DNA of 64,000 nucleotides from Thioalkalivibrio sulfidiphilus HL-EbGr7 (GTDB lineage Bacteria > Pseudomonadota > Gammaproteobacteria > Ectothiorhodospirales > Ectothiorhodospiraceae), in assembly GCF_000021985.1 (NCBI RefSeq), contig NC_011901.1, positions 124,001-188,000 on the forward strand. The letters run 5' to 3'. The translations under genes and the position numbers were made by a program. The notes beneath the pieces were generated by a model. It had not been told where the DNA came from. It saw only the letters and a program-made list of their open reading frames with translations, and did not search any database. Positions 37,363 to 49,281 of this stretch are shown piece after piece (positions within the stretch are counted from its first letter, which is position 1; every line of letters starts with the position of its first letter).

Positions 37363-38751
37363 TCATGCCTGTTCCAACTCGCCGGCCAGGGCGTCGACGG
37401 CCACCTGGCGATCCGACGCCCTGGGCACATCCCCGAACAGTCCCGACCAGGATGGATGCGCTCGCGCGCGTTTGAGCGCATCGGGCAGGCTGCCTTCGCG
37501 AAGCGCGGAGGATGCATCGGCAAACTGACCGATGGGTCTGGGTGCGGCATGGCCGCGGGCTTCGAGCGCCGAGAGCAGATAGAGCTGTCGCAGCGCGAGC
37601 AGGCGCAGGATGGCGTCGTTGACGGTGAGTTCCATGCGCCCGGTGACCTTGCCGAGCAGGCGGTCTCCGGCATGCCGCAGGGTCTGCCAGCCGCCGCCAA
37701 TCAGCGCGCCGAGCGCGGCGGCCGCGCCCAGGGTGATGCCTCCGACCATCAGGTCGATACCGACACCCGCGGCGGCACCGGCGGCGGCGCCGCTACCGAT
37801 CCTGATGCCGAGAACGCGCAGGGTTTCGGGATGAAACAGGTCATCCTCCCAGCGGCCATCGATCAGCGGCAGCTGCGTGGCATCGAGGTCGCTGCTGCCA
37901 AATCCGTACAGGGCCAGCAGGGCATCGACGCAGGCCTGCTCGCGGGCGCGTACGCGGCCATTGAGGTCCCCGACGGCCGCCTGGATGTCGGCAGGTGCCT
38001 TGCCGGGTACCTGACGGCGGCAGGCGGCCACGTCGATCAGCAGGTCGGCGATCAGCCGCAGTGCCGCGGCATGGCGCGCTGCGGCCTCGCGCGCGTGGCT
38101 GGCTACCAGACGATCAAGCGCCGGGCGATGGCGTTCGAGCAGTGTCGCGAGCGCGCTGTAGAGACGCGGCTCGGCATCCCGCTCCGGGGCGACGGTGTCG
38201 AAGCGCACCACCGCGTGCAGGCCCAGACGCGCCAGGGCCTCGCGCCAGACAGATTCATTCGCGGCGGGGTCGGAGACGAAATTCAGTACCGGCAGCAGCG
38301 GTCTGCCGCAGCTGCCAAGCACCGCCAGTTCGTCGCGGTGCTTGGCCAGCAGCGGGTCGCGCGCGTCGACGACATAGAAGGCCGCGTCGCTGGCGAGCAA
38401 TTGCCGCAGGACCTTCGCCTCCTGCTCGAAACGCGTGGCCGCCTCCGGACTGTCAAGAAAACGGACAATGCGCGCCGGACCGTCAAGACGACCGCCATCA
38501 CTCGAAACGAAGCCTTCGATCAGTTCCAGCAACGCGATGGGGTCCTCCATCCCGGGGGTGTCGTAGAGCTCGACCAGCACCTCGCCATCGACGATCAGGC
38601 GCGCGCCTTCGACGTGGCGCGTGGTGCTCGGCCGGCTGGAGACCTCGCCGAAACCCGTGTCGCGCAGCAGCGTGCGCAGTAGCGAGGTCTTGCCGGTGTT
38701 GGTATGACCGACCACCGCGATGCGCACGGTGTCGGATGCGCGCTCAGTCAT
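37363..38751 (-). CDS. GTPase with DUF3482 domain
   Basis: 462 aa. The G domain carries G1 VVGHTNTGKTSLL (about 12-24), a Thr in RPSTTRHVEG and G3 YDTPGMEDP. The C-terminal DUF3482 region (about 290-462) holds a Gly/Ala-rich hydrophobic stretch (SGAAAGAAAGVGIDLMVGG) that may insert in the membrane. ATG 38751 overlaps the end of the DUF2868 gene by 8 nt; these two families are typically paired. Role unknown. Confidence 0.9.
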   Translation of the reverse strand: MTERASDTVRIAVVGHTNTGKTSLLRTLLRDTGFGEVSSRPSTTRHVEGARLIVDGEVLVELYDTPGMEDPIALLELIEGFVSSDGGRLDGPARIVRFLDSPEAATRFEQEAKVLRQLLASDAAFYVVDARDPLLAKHRDELAVLGSCGRPLLPVLNFVSDPAANESVWREALARLGLHAVVRFDTVAPERDAEPRLYSALATLLERHRPALDRLVASHAREAAARHAAALRLIADLLIDVAACRRQVPGKAPADIQAAVGDLNGRVRAREQACVDALLALYGFGSSDLDATQLPLIDGRWEDDLFHPETLRVLGIRIGSGAAAGAAAGVGIDLMVGGITLGAAAALGALIGGGWQTLRHAGDRLLGKVTGRMELTVNDAILRLLALRQLYLLSALEARGHAAPRPIGQFADASSALREGSLPDALKRARAHPSWSGLFGDVPRASDRQVAVDALAGELEQA

Positions 38752-40150
38752 GACCCCTCCCCAGCCAGGCAAGGGCGGCTGCGTCGTCCTCGAACACGGC
38801 GCGCGTGTCCAGGCCGGATTCGCGCAGGCTCTCGCGCCAGTGGCTGCGGCGTTCGGGGTCACCGTCCGCAAGCAGGCGAGGCAGCCACACACGGCACTCA
38901 CCGGCGTGATGGGACAGTTCGGCGATGAACTCCAGGCTGCCGCGGTCCGGCGACAGGCGCGGATCGCAGGTGATCAGCAGGCGCCGCGGTGGGGCGCTGG
39001 CAAGTTGCGCGAGGATGTTCCGTCGTTGCTCACGGGTGTCGATGATGCCGGCGTTGCGCGCGCCGGGTGGCAATGCCGGTGGCCAGGCCGGATCGGAACG
39101 CAGTTCCAGGCCGAGCAGCAGCGCCTCATGGCCGGAGACCCCATGAGCCTTGTCGATAGGGGTATGGGGCAGTACCCCCGGCGCGGCATCGGTGACGCCG
39201 ATGCGTTCACTGGACGGCGCCAGTCTCGCCGCCAGCACCGCGTAGCCTGGCAGGCCCAGATCAAGGCGCAGCCCTCGGCGGCCTTTCAGGTACAGCGTCA
39301 CGCACAGCAGCCACAACAGCAACCGCACCATCAGTCCGTAGATGACCACGCTGCCGATCAGCCATGACGCCCAGGCCAGGCGTGCGTCCTCGCTGGCCGC
39401 CACGCCACTGCCGGCGGCATGCACCGCCGATGCATCGGGCACGGCAAACCCGAACTGTGCAGGCAGCCAGCCCAGGCCCTGGATGAAGCGTATAAACGCC
39501 TCCGCGGGCAAGATGGTCGTTTCCCAGACGAAGCCATAGCGCCGCGCAGCCAGTGTCACCAGCAGCCCGGCCAGCGCGCCGAGCAGGGCCAGCAGCCACA
39601 GGCCATGGGTGACCGTGCCCAGCCACCAGCGCGTCAGGCCGGCACGGCCCAGCAATGCGGCCAGCGCGGCGGCAACCTGGCCGTTTTGATCCCCGCCCAG
39701 ACGCGTGGACAACCAAAGCCACGCCTGGCCGAGCGCGCCGCCGGCATCGCGCCCGCCCTGCCACAGGCTGAGCAGCCACAGCAACAGACTGAACAGGTGC
39801 ACCCCGAGCAGCCCGCCCAGCGCCCAGACCACGTTCACCGGCCGGCTGCCGTCGCCGAGCACCGCGAGCGCGGCACCGAAGCCGCTGAGCAGCGCGATGA
39901 CCGCCAGCACCAGCAAAAAAAGGCGCGCGCGTGGCTGCCAGGCGGCGATGGCCTGCGCCAGCCCTTCGCGCTCCCCGAGCAGGGCGGCCCGGATCAGGAC
40001 GCGCTGCTCGGTATCGTTTGCCCGGGTGCGCGCGGCGCGCACCGCGTCAGCATCCTCGAGGGCGCCAGAGGCCGTTTCACGCAGGCGCACGGCCTCCGCG
40101 AGCCAGCGCGCGTCGAAGCCGGAGGTCTGCGGGGGGCGAGGGTGGTTCAA
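38744..40150 (-). CDS. DUF2868 membrane protein
   Basis: About 468 aa. After a short acidic N-terminus (AEAVRLRETASGALEDADAV) there are four or more transmembrane helices (about 75-97, 108-132, 187-207, 265-290) and a soluble C-terminal region that may be nucleotide-binding-like. The family is usually encoded with a DUF3482 GTPase, as here. TTG 40150 has GGAAG seven bases upstream; GTG 40198 is an alternative that adds 16 residues. Confidence 0.85.
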   Translation of the reverse strand: MNHPRPPQTSGFDARWLAEAVRLRETASGALEDADAVRAARTRANDTEQRVLIRAALLGEREGLAQAIAAWQPRARLFLLVLAVIALLSGFGAALAVLGDGSRPVNVVWALGGLLGVHLFSLLLWLLSLWQGGRDAGGALGQAWLWLSTRLGGDQNGQVAAALAALLGRAGLTRWWLGTVTHGLWLLALLGALAGLLVTLAARRYGFVWETTILPAEAFIRFIQGLGWLPAQFGFAVPDASAVHAAGSGVAASEDARLAWASWLIGSVVIYGLMVRLLLWLLCVTLYLKGRRGLRLDLGLPGYAVLAARLAPSSERIGVTDAAPGVLPHTPIDKAHGVSGHEALLLGLELRSDPAWPPALPPGARNAGIIDTREQRRNILAQLASAPPRRLLITCDPRLSPDRGSLEFIAELSHHAGECRVWLPRLLADGDPERRSHWRESLRESGLDTRAVFEDDAAALAWLGRGHD

Positions 40151-40246
40151 AAGGGCTTCCGGTTGGCGGACAAAACAAAGCCTTAGGATAGCGGACACGC
40201 GCCGGGATGTGAGTGTGTCCGGGGGGGCTGTGGGTGAGCCTGGAAC

Positions 40247-40660
40247 TCAAGGCCGCACGTGATTGATCACGATTTCCAGATCCGTGGTGCCGGCAGTGCT
40301 GACCGGCCCACTCTGCCCTTCCAGGTCGCCGGGTTGCGGCATGGCCTGCCCGGAGCGGGAGACGCGGGCCACGACGATCACCTCGTCTACGGAAGAGAGC
40401 ATCACGTCGGTCATGGCGTGGCTGTCGTCCAGATGGAAACGGTACGGCAGATCGCTGACCTGCAGGCGCTGGATGGCCAGGGGCATGGGCGGGCCGGCGG
40501 GGCGCCGGGCAAACAGGAACACGGTCTCCTCGCCGGAGACCTGGTCGGCCAGTTGCGGATCCAGGCTCATCGTGCCACTGATGCCCGTGGCGGGGCCCGA
40601 ACCCCCGCAGGCCGCCAGCAGGAGGGGGAGCAGCAGGGCGAGGATCAGGGGTGCGCGCAT
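40247..40660 (-). CDS. Lipoprotein with a CcmI C-terminal-like domain
   Basis: 137 aa. A lipoprotein signal (LALLLPLLLAAC, Cys near 18) is followed by a domain with TVFLFARRPAGPPMPLAIQR, DLPYRFHLDDSHAM and VARVSRSGQAMPQPGDLEG, which matches the C-terminal part of the cytochrome c maturation protein CcmI/CycH. No TPR or other ccm genes are present here, so this is a free-standing version, perhaps a periplasmic chaperone-like protein. GTG 40669 is an alternative start. Confidence 0.82.
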   Translation of the reverse strand: MRAPLILALLLPLLLAACGGSGPATGISGTMSLDPQLADQVSGEETVFLFARRPAGPPMPLAIQRLQVSDLPYRFHLDDSHAMTDVMLSSVDEVIVVARVSRSGQAMPQPGDLEGQSGPVSTAGTTDLEIVINHVRP

Positions 40661-40744
40661 TGGGGTCACCGTCAGGACATGAGAGGGAGCCGCAGTGTAA
40701 CGTATACGGCCATCAGCCTCATGATCCTCAGAGTGAATAGACCC

Positions 40745-41275
40745 ATGCAGATTTATGAAGCTCGTCCGTCGGATCTGGACGATGTGCTCACGGTGGAACG
40801 CGCCGCCTTCGGCAGTGACGTGGAGGCGGGCCTGGTGCGCGACCTGCTGGCGGACCCCAGTGCCGCGCCGATGCTCTCACTGCTCGCCTGGGATGCGGGG
40901 CGCGCCGTCGGGCACGTGCTCTTCACCACCGTGCGCATGGGCCATGCCACGGCGCCGGTCTCCGGGATGATCCTGGCGCCTCTGGCCGTGGTGCCTGACG
41001 TCCAGGGGCGTGGGATCGGCGCTGCGCTGATCCGGGAAGGCCTGGCGCTGCTCGGGCAGCGCGGCGTGGACCTGGTTTTCGTGTTGGGCCATCCCGGCTA
41101 CTACACCCGCCACGGTTTCGAGCCCGCCACGCCCCGGGGCCTGACCGCGCCCTATCCCATCGAACCGGAAGCGGCCTGGATGGTGCGGGCCCTGCGCCCG
41201 GGCCTGCTGGGTTCGGTACATGGCCGGGTGGTATGCGCGGATGTCATGACCAGGCCGGAATACTGGCGGGAGTAG
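40745..41275 (+). CDS. GNAT-family N-acetyltransferase (YhbS-like)
   Basis: 176 aa. The acetyl-CoA loop LAVVPDVQGRGIGAALIREG (about 80-99) is textbook GNAT, and LVFVLGHPGYYTRHGFEPA is the YhbS-like ending. The substrate is unknown. It is preceded by a short gap after the divergent lipoprotein gene. Confidence 0.92.
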   Translation: MQIYEARPSDLDDVLTVERAAFGSDVEAGLVRDLLADPSAAPMLSLLAWDAGRAVGHVLFTTVRMGHATAPVSGMILAPLAVVPDVQGRGIGAALIREGLALLGQRGVDLVFVLGHPGYYTRHGFEPATPRGLTAPYPIEPEAAWMVRALRPGLLGSVHGRVVCADVMTRPEYWRE

Positions 41276-41368
41276 CGGGCAGTTTCTACGATCATCGAGA
41301 GACCCGTTCTCTCGCGACGGGAATCGTCTGTCACCCTGCTCCCTGTGCGCAACCCAAGAGGACAAGAG

Positions 41369-43843
<2,475 letters not shown>

Positions 43844-43938
43844 GGCGGGTCCGGCCTGGTGTGCTGCGCGCCGGGTGCTGTGGTTTATTCAGGGCTCCGC
43901 TGACCCTGAATGATCAGCGAAGCATCGCGATGTCGGCA

Positions 43939-44184
43939 TCAGGCTTGCAGCTCTTCGCGCAGTACCTCGCGCAGCTTTTCCACCGTGAGCGGTTCGTGGT
44001 CCTGTGTGAGGTGCTGCCGCAAGGCCTCGTTGATCGCCGTTTGGTAGCCGATGCCGAGTTTCTCCGCGTGTTCGCGGAATGCCTCGATCACATCGTTGTC
44101 TAGCATGATCGTGATGCGGGTTTTCCCGGGTGACTTGATGACCGCACCGCGCTTGCCCTTGCTGAAGTCATATTCCTTGCGCAT
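43939..44184 (-). CDS. brnA: BrnA-type antitoxin
   Basis: 81 aa. The ribbon-helix-helix core KTRITIMLDNDVIEAFREHA is followed by YQTAINEALRQHL, as in BrnA antitoxins. It should neutralise the BrnT RNase and repress the operon. Its ATG overlaps the brnT 3' end by 17 nt. Confidence 0.92.
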   Translation of the reverse strand: MRKEYDFSKGKRGAVIKSPGKTRITIMLDNDVIEAFREHAEKLGIGYQTAINEALRQHLTQDHEPLTVEKLREVLREELQA

Positions 44185-44443
44185 GGTATTGCTTAACCTC
44201 TGAACGGCTCGCTTTTCTCGCCGAAATGATGCGTGTGTGTTGTCCGCGCGGGGTGTGCATCACGACCAGCACGTGACCCAGAGGGTTCATGCCGAGCGTG
44301 ATGAAACGTTGCTCACCCATTGCGTCCGGATCATCAATGGTGATCGCCCAGGGATCCCGAAGCGCCTGCTCGGCATGTGCGAAGCTCACACCATGCTTCA
44401 TGAGATTCCGGGCAGCCTTATCCGGATCGTACTCTACGTCCAT
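44168..44443 (-). CDS. brnT: BrnT-type ribonuclease toxin
   Basis: 91 aa, RelE-like fold. The family hallmarks are YDPDKAARNLMKHGVSFAHA near the start, DEQRF-like EQRFITLGM in the centre, and RIISARKASRSEVKQYH at the end. As in the Brucella type, the toxin gene precedes the antitoxin gene. ATG 44443 is preferred because family members start with a short M-x-x-x-W/Y-D lead; ATG 44455 lies within a TATAAT-containing palindrome and may be upstream of the transcript start. Confidence 0.9.
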   Translation of the reverse strand: MDVEYDPDKAARNLMKHGVSFAHAEQALRDPWAITIDDPDAMGEQRFITLGMNPLGHVLVVMHTPRGQHTRIISARKASRSEVKQYHAQGI

Positions 44444-44448
44444 GTGGA

Positions 44449-44467
44449 TATGCATTATATATGCATA
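44449..44467 (-). promoter_or_regulatory. Palindrome at the brnT start, possible operator/-10 region
   Basis: TATGCA-N7-TGCATA (44449-44454 and 44462-44467) encloses a minus-strand TATAAT (44459-44454). A BrnA-type repressor could bind here to control its own operon. There is no clear -35 hexamer, so the promoter assignment is weak. Confidence 0.5.
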
Positions 44468-44538
44468 GCATTGGGTGCGCCTGGACGCCAGCGGTGGAGT
44501 TGCCTGAGGTGCTCGCCAGGGAAAATAAAAAACTCTTG

Positions 44539-44613
44539 CTCTCGCCAAGACGCGAAGTCGCAAAGAAAACCTATTGGAAGTTTTGCCTTTGCGGCTTCGC
44601 GTCTTGGCGAGAG
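44539..44613. repeat. Hairpin repeat, CTCGCCAAGACGCGAAG type
   Basis: A 27-bp stem with one mismatch: CTCTCGCCAAGACGCGAAGT... (44539-44565) against ...CTTCGCGTCTTGGCGAGAG (44587-44613). It lies between brnT and the longer palindromic repeat. Confidence 0.88.
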
Positions 44614-44642
44614 ATCATGATTTTGACTGTAAAGCCTGTCTT

Positions 44643-44817
44643 CTCACGGAGGCACGGCGCCACGGAGCAAAGGACTTCATTTTGAAACTCCCTGCGCCTC
44701 CGCGTCTCTGCGAGAGGATCGGTTTTCTGCCGGGAATAAAACCAAAGGCATGATGCTCTCGCGGAGGCGAAGGGAAAGTCCTGTTATGAAATCCCCGTGC
44801 CCCCGTGGCCCCGTGAG
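44643..44817. repeat. Long palindromic repeat family C, copy 1
   Basis: An outer pair (CTCACGGAGGCACGG and CCGTGGCCCCGTGAG) and an inner pair (GCGCCTCCGCGTCTCTGCGAG and CTCTCGCGGAGGCG) make a nested palindrome of about 175 bp. Related copies are at 53995-54185 and 54728-54906. It fills the gap between the brnTA pair and lhr. Confidence 0.8.
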
Positions 44818-44850
44818 AGGACAGGTTTTCTGCCCGGGTACCTTGAGACC

Positions 44851-47800
44851 TCAGGCCCTGCTGAAGCCCCGATAGTCCCGCACGAATCCCGCTTCCAGCA
44901 GCATGCCCGCATGGGGCGACTCGTTCACTGGCACGCCGTCCACCTGTTCGATGATCATCAGGCGTCTCCGGCCGGTGCGCGGGATCTGGTGCAGGGCGCG
45001 GCAGGCGGCGCGCAGGCGATGGGGTTCCTGGTCGAGGGTCACCAGGTGCTTGCCGCCGGGTCCGAGGTAGAGCACCGGCAGGCCATCGACGAGTATCACC
45101 CAGGCGCCGGGGACGCGACGGGGGCGCGTGTCGCCGGCCGGCTCGGGCCAGGGGAGCAGAGTGCCGAAGGGATTGGCGGGGTCCATGGCGGCGAGACACT
45201 GGGCCACCGGCTCCCCGCCTGCCTGCGGGTCGTCCTCCAGGCGGATGCCCCGGATGCGGTCCACGCTGCCGGCCCAGGCGAACTGGGCGCCGGACAGGCC
45301 CTCCACGAAATAGCCCCGGCGGATGCGGCCCGACTCCTCCATGGCGCGGAGCACGCCATAGACGGCGCCGAAGCCGCCGGGCAGGTTCTCGGCCAGCGCC
45401 GCCTCGCGGCTGACGATGCCGTAGCGCTCCAGCAGCATCTCGGCCCGGGCCACGGCCTGTTCGGTGTCGCTCACGGTCGGATCGCGCAGCTCGCTCACCC
45501 GTGACCAGCGCCCGCCGGCCAGCGCCTGCCCGCCGCGCCGGGTACTGCGGCCGGTGGATTTCGAGGGACCGCGTGCCAGGGCCCGCAGGGGCGCGAAGGT
45601 GTCGTTGGTGATGGCCCCTGCCCAGACCAGGTCCCAGAGGGCGGCGCGAAAGTCGGCGGCGTTGGCCTCCGGGTGGGCCCGCTGCACGGCGGTTTCCAGT
45701 TCCAGGTAGAAACTTGCGCCGCGCCTGTCCAGGTGTTCCAGCAGGGTGCGGTGCAGGGGTCCGTCGGGCAGATCGCCGGCGGGCGGCAACAGCAGCGGGG
45801 CGCGCTCGCGCCGGTACAGGGCCACCCGCCCGTCCCGCGGTCCCTGGGCCCCGGTGCCCACCCACACCACCTGCCCGGTGGCGGCGGCCATGTCCAGCAT
45901 CTCCAGGGTGAAGCCGCTCACCCGGGCGGGCAGGATCACCTCGGCGAGCAGGGACCAGGGCAGGGGCAGGCCTTCTAGTTGCGCCACCACGTCCATGAGC
46001 CGCGCCGCGCCCCCGTGGCGTTGTCCAGTCTCCCGGGTGATGCCGTGCCACTCGGGCAGGAAGCGGGCCAGCGCCCGGGCCTCCACCGGGGCGGCCTGGT
46101 GACGCAGGCTGGCCAGCGTCCGGCGCTTGAGGCGCCGCAGGATGTCCACGTCGCACCATTCGGGCTCGCGCCCGCCCGGGCGCAGTTCCCCCTGCACCAG
46201 GCGTCCCTCGGTGAGCAGGGCGCGCAGCACCGGGATCACCTGGGCCTCGGTGAGGCCGAAGCGTGCGGCGGCCTGTTTCGTCACGAATGGCCCGCGGGTG
46301 CGGGCGAAGCGGCGCAGCAGCTGTTCCAGGGCGTCGGGCACGGGCACGAGGAAGGCGTCGGGCAGGCCGGGGGGCGGGGCGACGCCCAGGGCATCCCGGT
46401 ACAGCCCTGCATCCTCGGCGGCGATGAAGCGGGGCTCGCCCGCGATGCGCACGGCGGCGGCGCGGCCCGAGTGCTTCAGGGTCTCCAGCCAGGGTGCCGG
46501 GTCTTCGGTGCAGCGGCGGGCGAGTTCATCGAGGTGCTGATCCCCCAGTCGGCGCAGCAGGTCGTGGAGTTCGTCGGCGTCCCGGGCGCGGGTCTCGTCC
46601 GTCTCGTGGGCGAGCTCCGCCTCCAGTTCCTCCAGGACCTCCGCGTCCAGCAGCTCCCGCAGCTCCGCCTGGCCCAGCAGCTCGGAGAGCAGGCCCCGGT
46701 CCAGGGTCAGCGCCTGGGCACGGCGTTCGGCCAGCGGCGCGTCCTGCTCGTAGATGTAGGCGGCCACGTAGGCGAACACCAGGGAGCGGGCGAAGGGGGA
46801 GGCGGAGCGGGTCTCCACCTCGTCCACCCGCACCCGGCGGGCGCGAATGTCGGCCAGCAGGGCCTTGAGACCCGCCAGATCGAAGACGTCCGAGAGCGCC
46901 TGGCGGTAGGTCTCCAGCACGATGGGGAAGGCCGGATAGCGGCTCACGGTGGCCAGCAGCTGGGCGGACTTCATGCGCTGGGCCCACAGCGGTGTGCGCC
47001 CCTCGGGACGGTTGCGGGTGAGCATCAGGGCCCGGGCGGCGTTTTCCCGGAACAGGCCGGCGAACAGGGCGGTGGTGGCCAGCTGTTCGGTGATCAGTTC
47101 CTCGATCTCCTCGGGGTCGGGTATCAGCTCGTCGGCGTCGGGCAGGGCGTCGGTGTCGGCGAAGCGCAGCACGATGCCGTCGTCGGTGTACATCACCTGC
47201 ACCTCGAAGCCGCTTCGCGCCGAGAGCAGGTTCTGCAGGGCCATGCCCCAGGGGGCGTGGATGCGCGCGCCGAAGGGGGAGAGGATGCAGGCGCGCCAGT
47301 CGCCCAGCTCGTCGCGGAAGCGCTCCACGGTGATGGCGGTGTCCGTGGGCAGCACGCCGGTGTGCTGCTTCTGCTCGTGCACGTAGGCGGCGAGATTGCC
47401 GGCGGCGAAGGCGGAGAGCGGCGTGTGTGCCTCCAGCCAGCGGGCCGCCTCGGCCTGGCTCAGGGCGCCCAGTTTCCCAGTGAGCGCGCCGATGCGCCGG
47501 CCCAGTTCCACGGGGCGGCCCAGGCTGTCGCCGTGCCAGAAGGGCAGCTTGCCCGGCTCGCCCGGGGCGGGGCTGACGATGACCCGGTCTCCGGTGATCT
47601 CCTCCACCCGCCAGGTGCTGGCGCCCAGCAGGATGTTCTCCCCGGCGCGGGTCTCGAACACCATCTCCTCGTCCAGCTCCCCCAGGCGCGGCCCGTCGGC
47701 GCCGCCCAGGTGCACGGCGTACAGGCCCCGGTCGGGGATGGTGCCGGCATTGAGGCGCACCGCCATGGGCGCGCCCCGGCGCGGGGTGAGCCGGTCCTCG

Positions 47801-49281
47801 GCCCGGTCCCAGGCGAGCCAGGGGCGCAGGTCGGCGAACTCGGCGGAGGGGTAGTGGCCGGAGAGCATGTCAAGCACCCCTTCCAGCAGCGGCCGGGACA
47901 GCTCCCGGTAGGGGTGGGTGCGGCGCACCAGGGCCTCCAGTTCGCTCACCGTGCGCGGCGTGTCGCAGACCATGGCCACCAGTTGCTGGGCCAGCACGTC
48001 CAGGGGATTGCGGGGCACGCTGATGGGTTCGAGCAGACCCTCCAGCATGGCCTCGCTCACCACGGCGCATTCCAGCAGGTCGCCCCGGAACTTGGGGTAG
48101 ATGAGCCCGCGGCTCACCGCGCCCACCTGGTGCCCGGCGCGGCCCACCCGTTGCAGGCCCCGGGCGACGCTGCCGGGGGACTCCACCAGGATGACCAGAT
48201 CCACCGCGCCCATGTCCACGCCCAGTTCCAGCGAACTGGTGGCGACGATGCCCTTGAGGCGACCCGCCTTGAGACCCTCCTCGATCTCGGCGCGGCGCTC
48301 GTGGGAGACACTGCCGTGGTGGGCGAGGACCAGGGGTTCGTCGGCGACTTCATTGAGTCTTTGGGTCAGTCGTTCGGCCAGGCCCCGGCTGTTGACGAAG
48401 ATGAGGGTGGAGCGATGGCTGCGGATGGCCGCCACCAGCGCCGGGTACATGGCGGGCCAGATGCCCCGCTCGGGGGTGGGCCTGGCCACCTCCCGGGCGT
48501 AGAGCTCGCCCAGGATGGAGCCGCCCCGCTTCGGGCCCGGGGGTGTGGTGGTGGCGGGCGACTGTACGGCCTCCATGTCCGCCACGGGCACCTCCACGTG
48601 CAGGTCCAGGGCGGGTTTCGCGGAGGTGTCGACGATGGCCACCTCGCGGTCGCCGCCCAGGAAGCGGGCGGCCAGCTCCGGCGGGTTCACGGTGGCGGAG
48701 AGACCAATGCGCTGGGGTTCGGCGTCGGTGATCTCCGCGAGACGTTCCAGGGACAGGGCCAGATGGGCGCCGCGCTTGCTGGGGGCCAGGGCATGCACCT
48801 CGTCCACGATCACCGTGTGCACCGTGCGCAGGTTCTCCCGGGCCTTCGAGCCCAGCAGCAGGAACAGGGATTCGGGGGTGGTGACCAGGATCTGGGCCGG
48901 GTCCTTGAGCTGCGCCCGGCGCTCGGCCTGGGGCGTGTCGCCGGTGCGCATGTCCACGCGCAGGCTGCGCGCCGGTTCGCCCAGGCGCTCGGCGGTGCGC
49001 AGGATGCCGGTGAGCGGCGCGCGCAGGTTGCGCTCCACGTCGTAGACCAGGGCCTTCAGCGGCGAGACGTAGAGCACGCGCACGCCCGCTTTCGCATCGT
49101 CGGCCTCCTGCATGAGCCGGTCGATGCCGGCGAGGAAGGCGGCGAGTGTCTTGCCGCTGCCGGTGGGGGCCACCAGCAGGGCGTGGTCACCGGCCGCGAT
49201 GCGCGCCCAGCCCTCCCGCTGCACGGGGGTGGGTTCGGTGAAGTTGTCGCTGAACCAGGTGTGGGTGGGGCGGGAGAACAT
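44851..49281 (-). CDS. lhr: Large Lhr-type ATP-dependent helicase
   Basis: 1476 aa superfamily 2 helicase, long form of Lhr. The N-terminal RecA core has Walker A VAPTGSGKTLAAF (about 38-50), Walker B DEVH in IVDEVHALAPSKRG (about 157-170) and GLSATVN. RecA domain 2 holds ATSSLELGVDMG and VGRAGHQVG. The C-terminal 600 residues include winged-helix-like sections (FARTRGPFVTKQAAARFGLT) and a long Lhr-specific tail to GFSRA. It is implicated in DNA repair and RNA/DNA unwinding. ATG 49281 (MFSRPTHTWF) is chosen; a GTG at 49380 would add 33 residues. Confidence 0.93.
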   Translation of the reverse strand: MFSRPTHTWFSDNFTEPTPVQREGWARIAAGDHALLVAPTGSGKTLAAFLAGIDRLMQEADDAKAGVRVLYVSPLKALVYDVERNLRAPLTGILRTAERLGEPARSLRVDMRTGDTPQAERRAQLKDPAQILVTTPESLFLLLGSKARENLRTVHTVIVDEVHALAPSKRGAHLALSLERLAEITDAEPQRIGLSATVNPPELAARFLGGDREVAIVDTSAKPALDLHVEVPVADMEAVQSPATTTPPGPKRGGSILGELYAREVARPTPERGIWPAMYPALVAAIRSHRSTLIFVNSRGLAERLTQRLNEVADEPLVLAHHGSVSHERRAEIEEGLKAGRLKGIVATSSLELGVDMGAVDLVILVESPGSVARGLQRVGRAGHQVGAVSRGLIYPKFRGDLLECAVVSEAMLEGLLEPISVPRNPLDVLAQQLVAMVCDTPRTVSELEALVRRTHPYRELSRPLLEGVLDMLSGHYPSAEFADLRPWLAWDRAEDRLTPRRGAPMAVRLNAGTIPDRGLYAVHLGGADGPRLGELDEEMVFETRAGENILLGASTWRVEEITGDRVIVSPAPGEPGKLPFWHGDSLGRPVELGRRIGALTGKLGALSQAEAARWLEAHTPLSAFAAGNLAAYVHEQKQHTGVLPTDTAITVERFRDELGDWRACILSPFGARIHAPWGMALQNLLSARSGFEVQVMYTDDGIVLRFADTDALPDADELIPDPEEIEELITEQLATTALFAGLFRENAARALMLTRNRPEGRTPLWAQRMKSAQLLATVSRYPAFPIVLETYRQALSDVFDLAGLKALLADIRARRVRVDEVETRSASPFARSLVFAYVAAYIYEQDAPLAERRAQALTLDRGLLSELLGQAELRELLDAEVLEELEAELAHETDETRARDADELHDLLRRLGDQHLDELARRCTEDPAPWLETLKHSGRAAAVRIAGEPRFIAAEDAGLYRDALGVAPPPGLPDAFLVPVPDALEQLLRRFARTRGPFVTKQAAARFGLTEAQVIPVLRALLTEGRLVQGELRPGGREPEWCDVDILRRLKRRTLASLRHQAAPVEARALARFLPEWHGITRETGQRHGGAARLMDVVAQLEGLPLPWSLLAEVILPARVSGFTLEMLDMAAATGQVVWVGTGAQGPRDGRVALYRRERAPLLLPPAGDLPDGPLHRTLLEHLDRRGASFYLELETAVQRAHPEANAADFRAALWDLVWAGAITNDTFAPLRALARGPSKSTGRSTRRGGQALAGGRWSRVSELRDPTVSDTEQAVARAEMLLERYGIVSREAALAENLPGGFGAVYGVLRAMEESGRIRRGYFVEGLSGAQFAWAGSVDRIRGIRLEDDPQAGGEPVAQCLAAMDPANPFGTLLPWPEPAGDTRPRRVPGAWVILVDGLPVLYLGPGGKHLVTLDQEPHRLRAACRALHQIPRTGRRRLMIIEQVDGVPVNESPHAGMLLEAGFVRDYRGFSRA

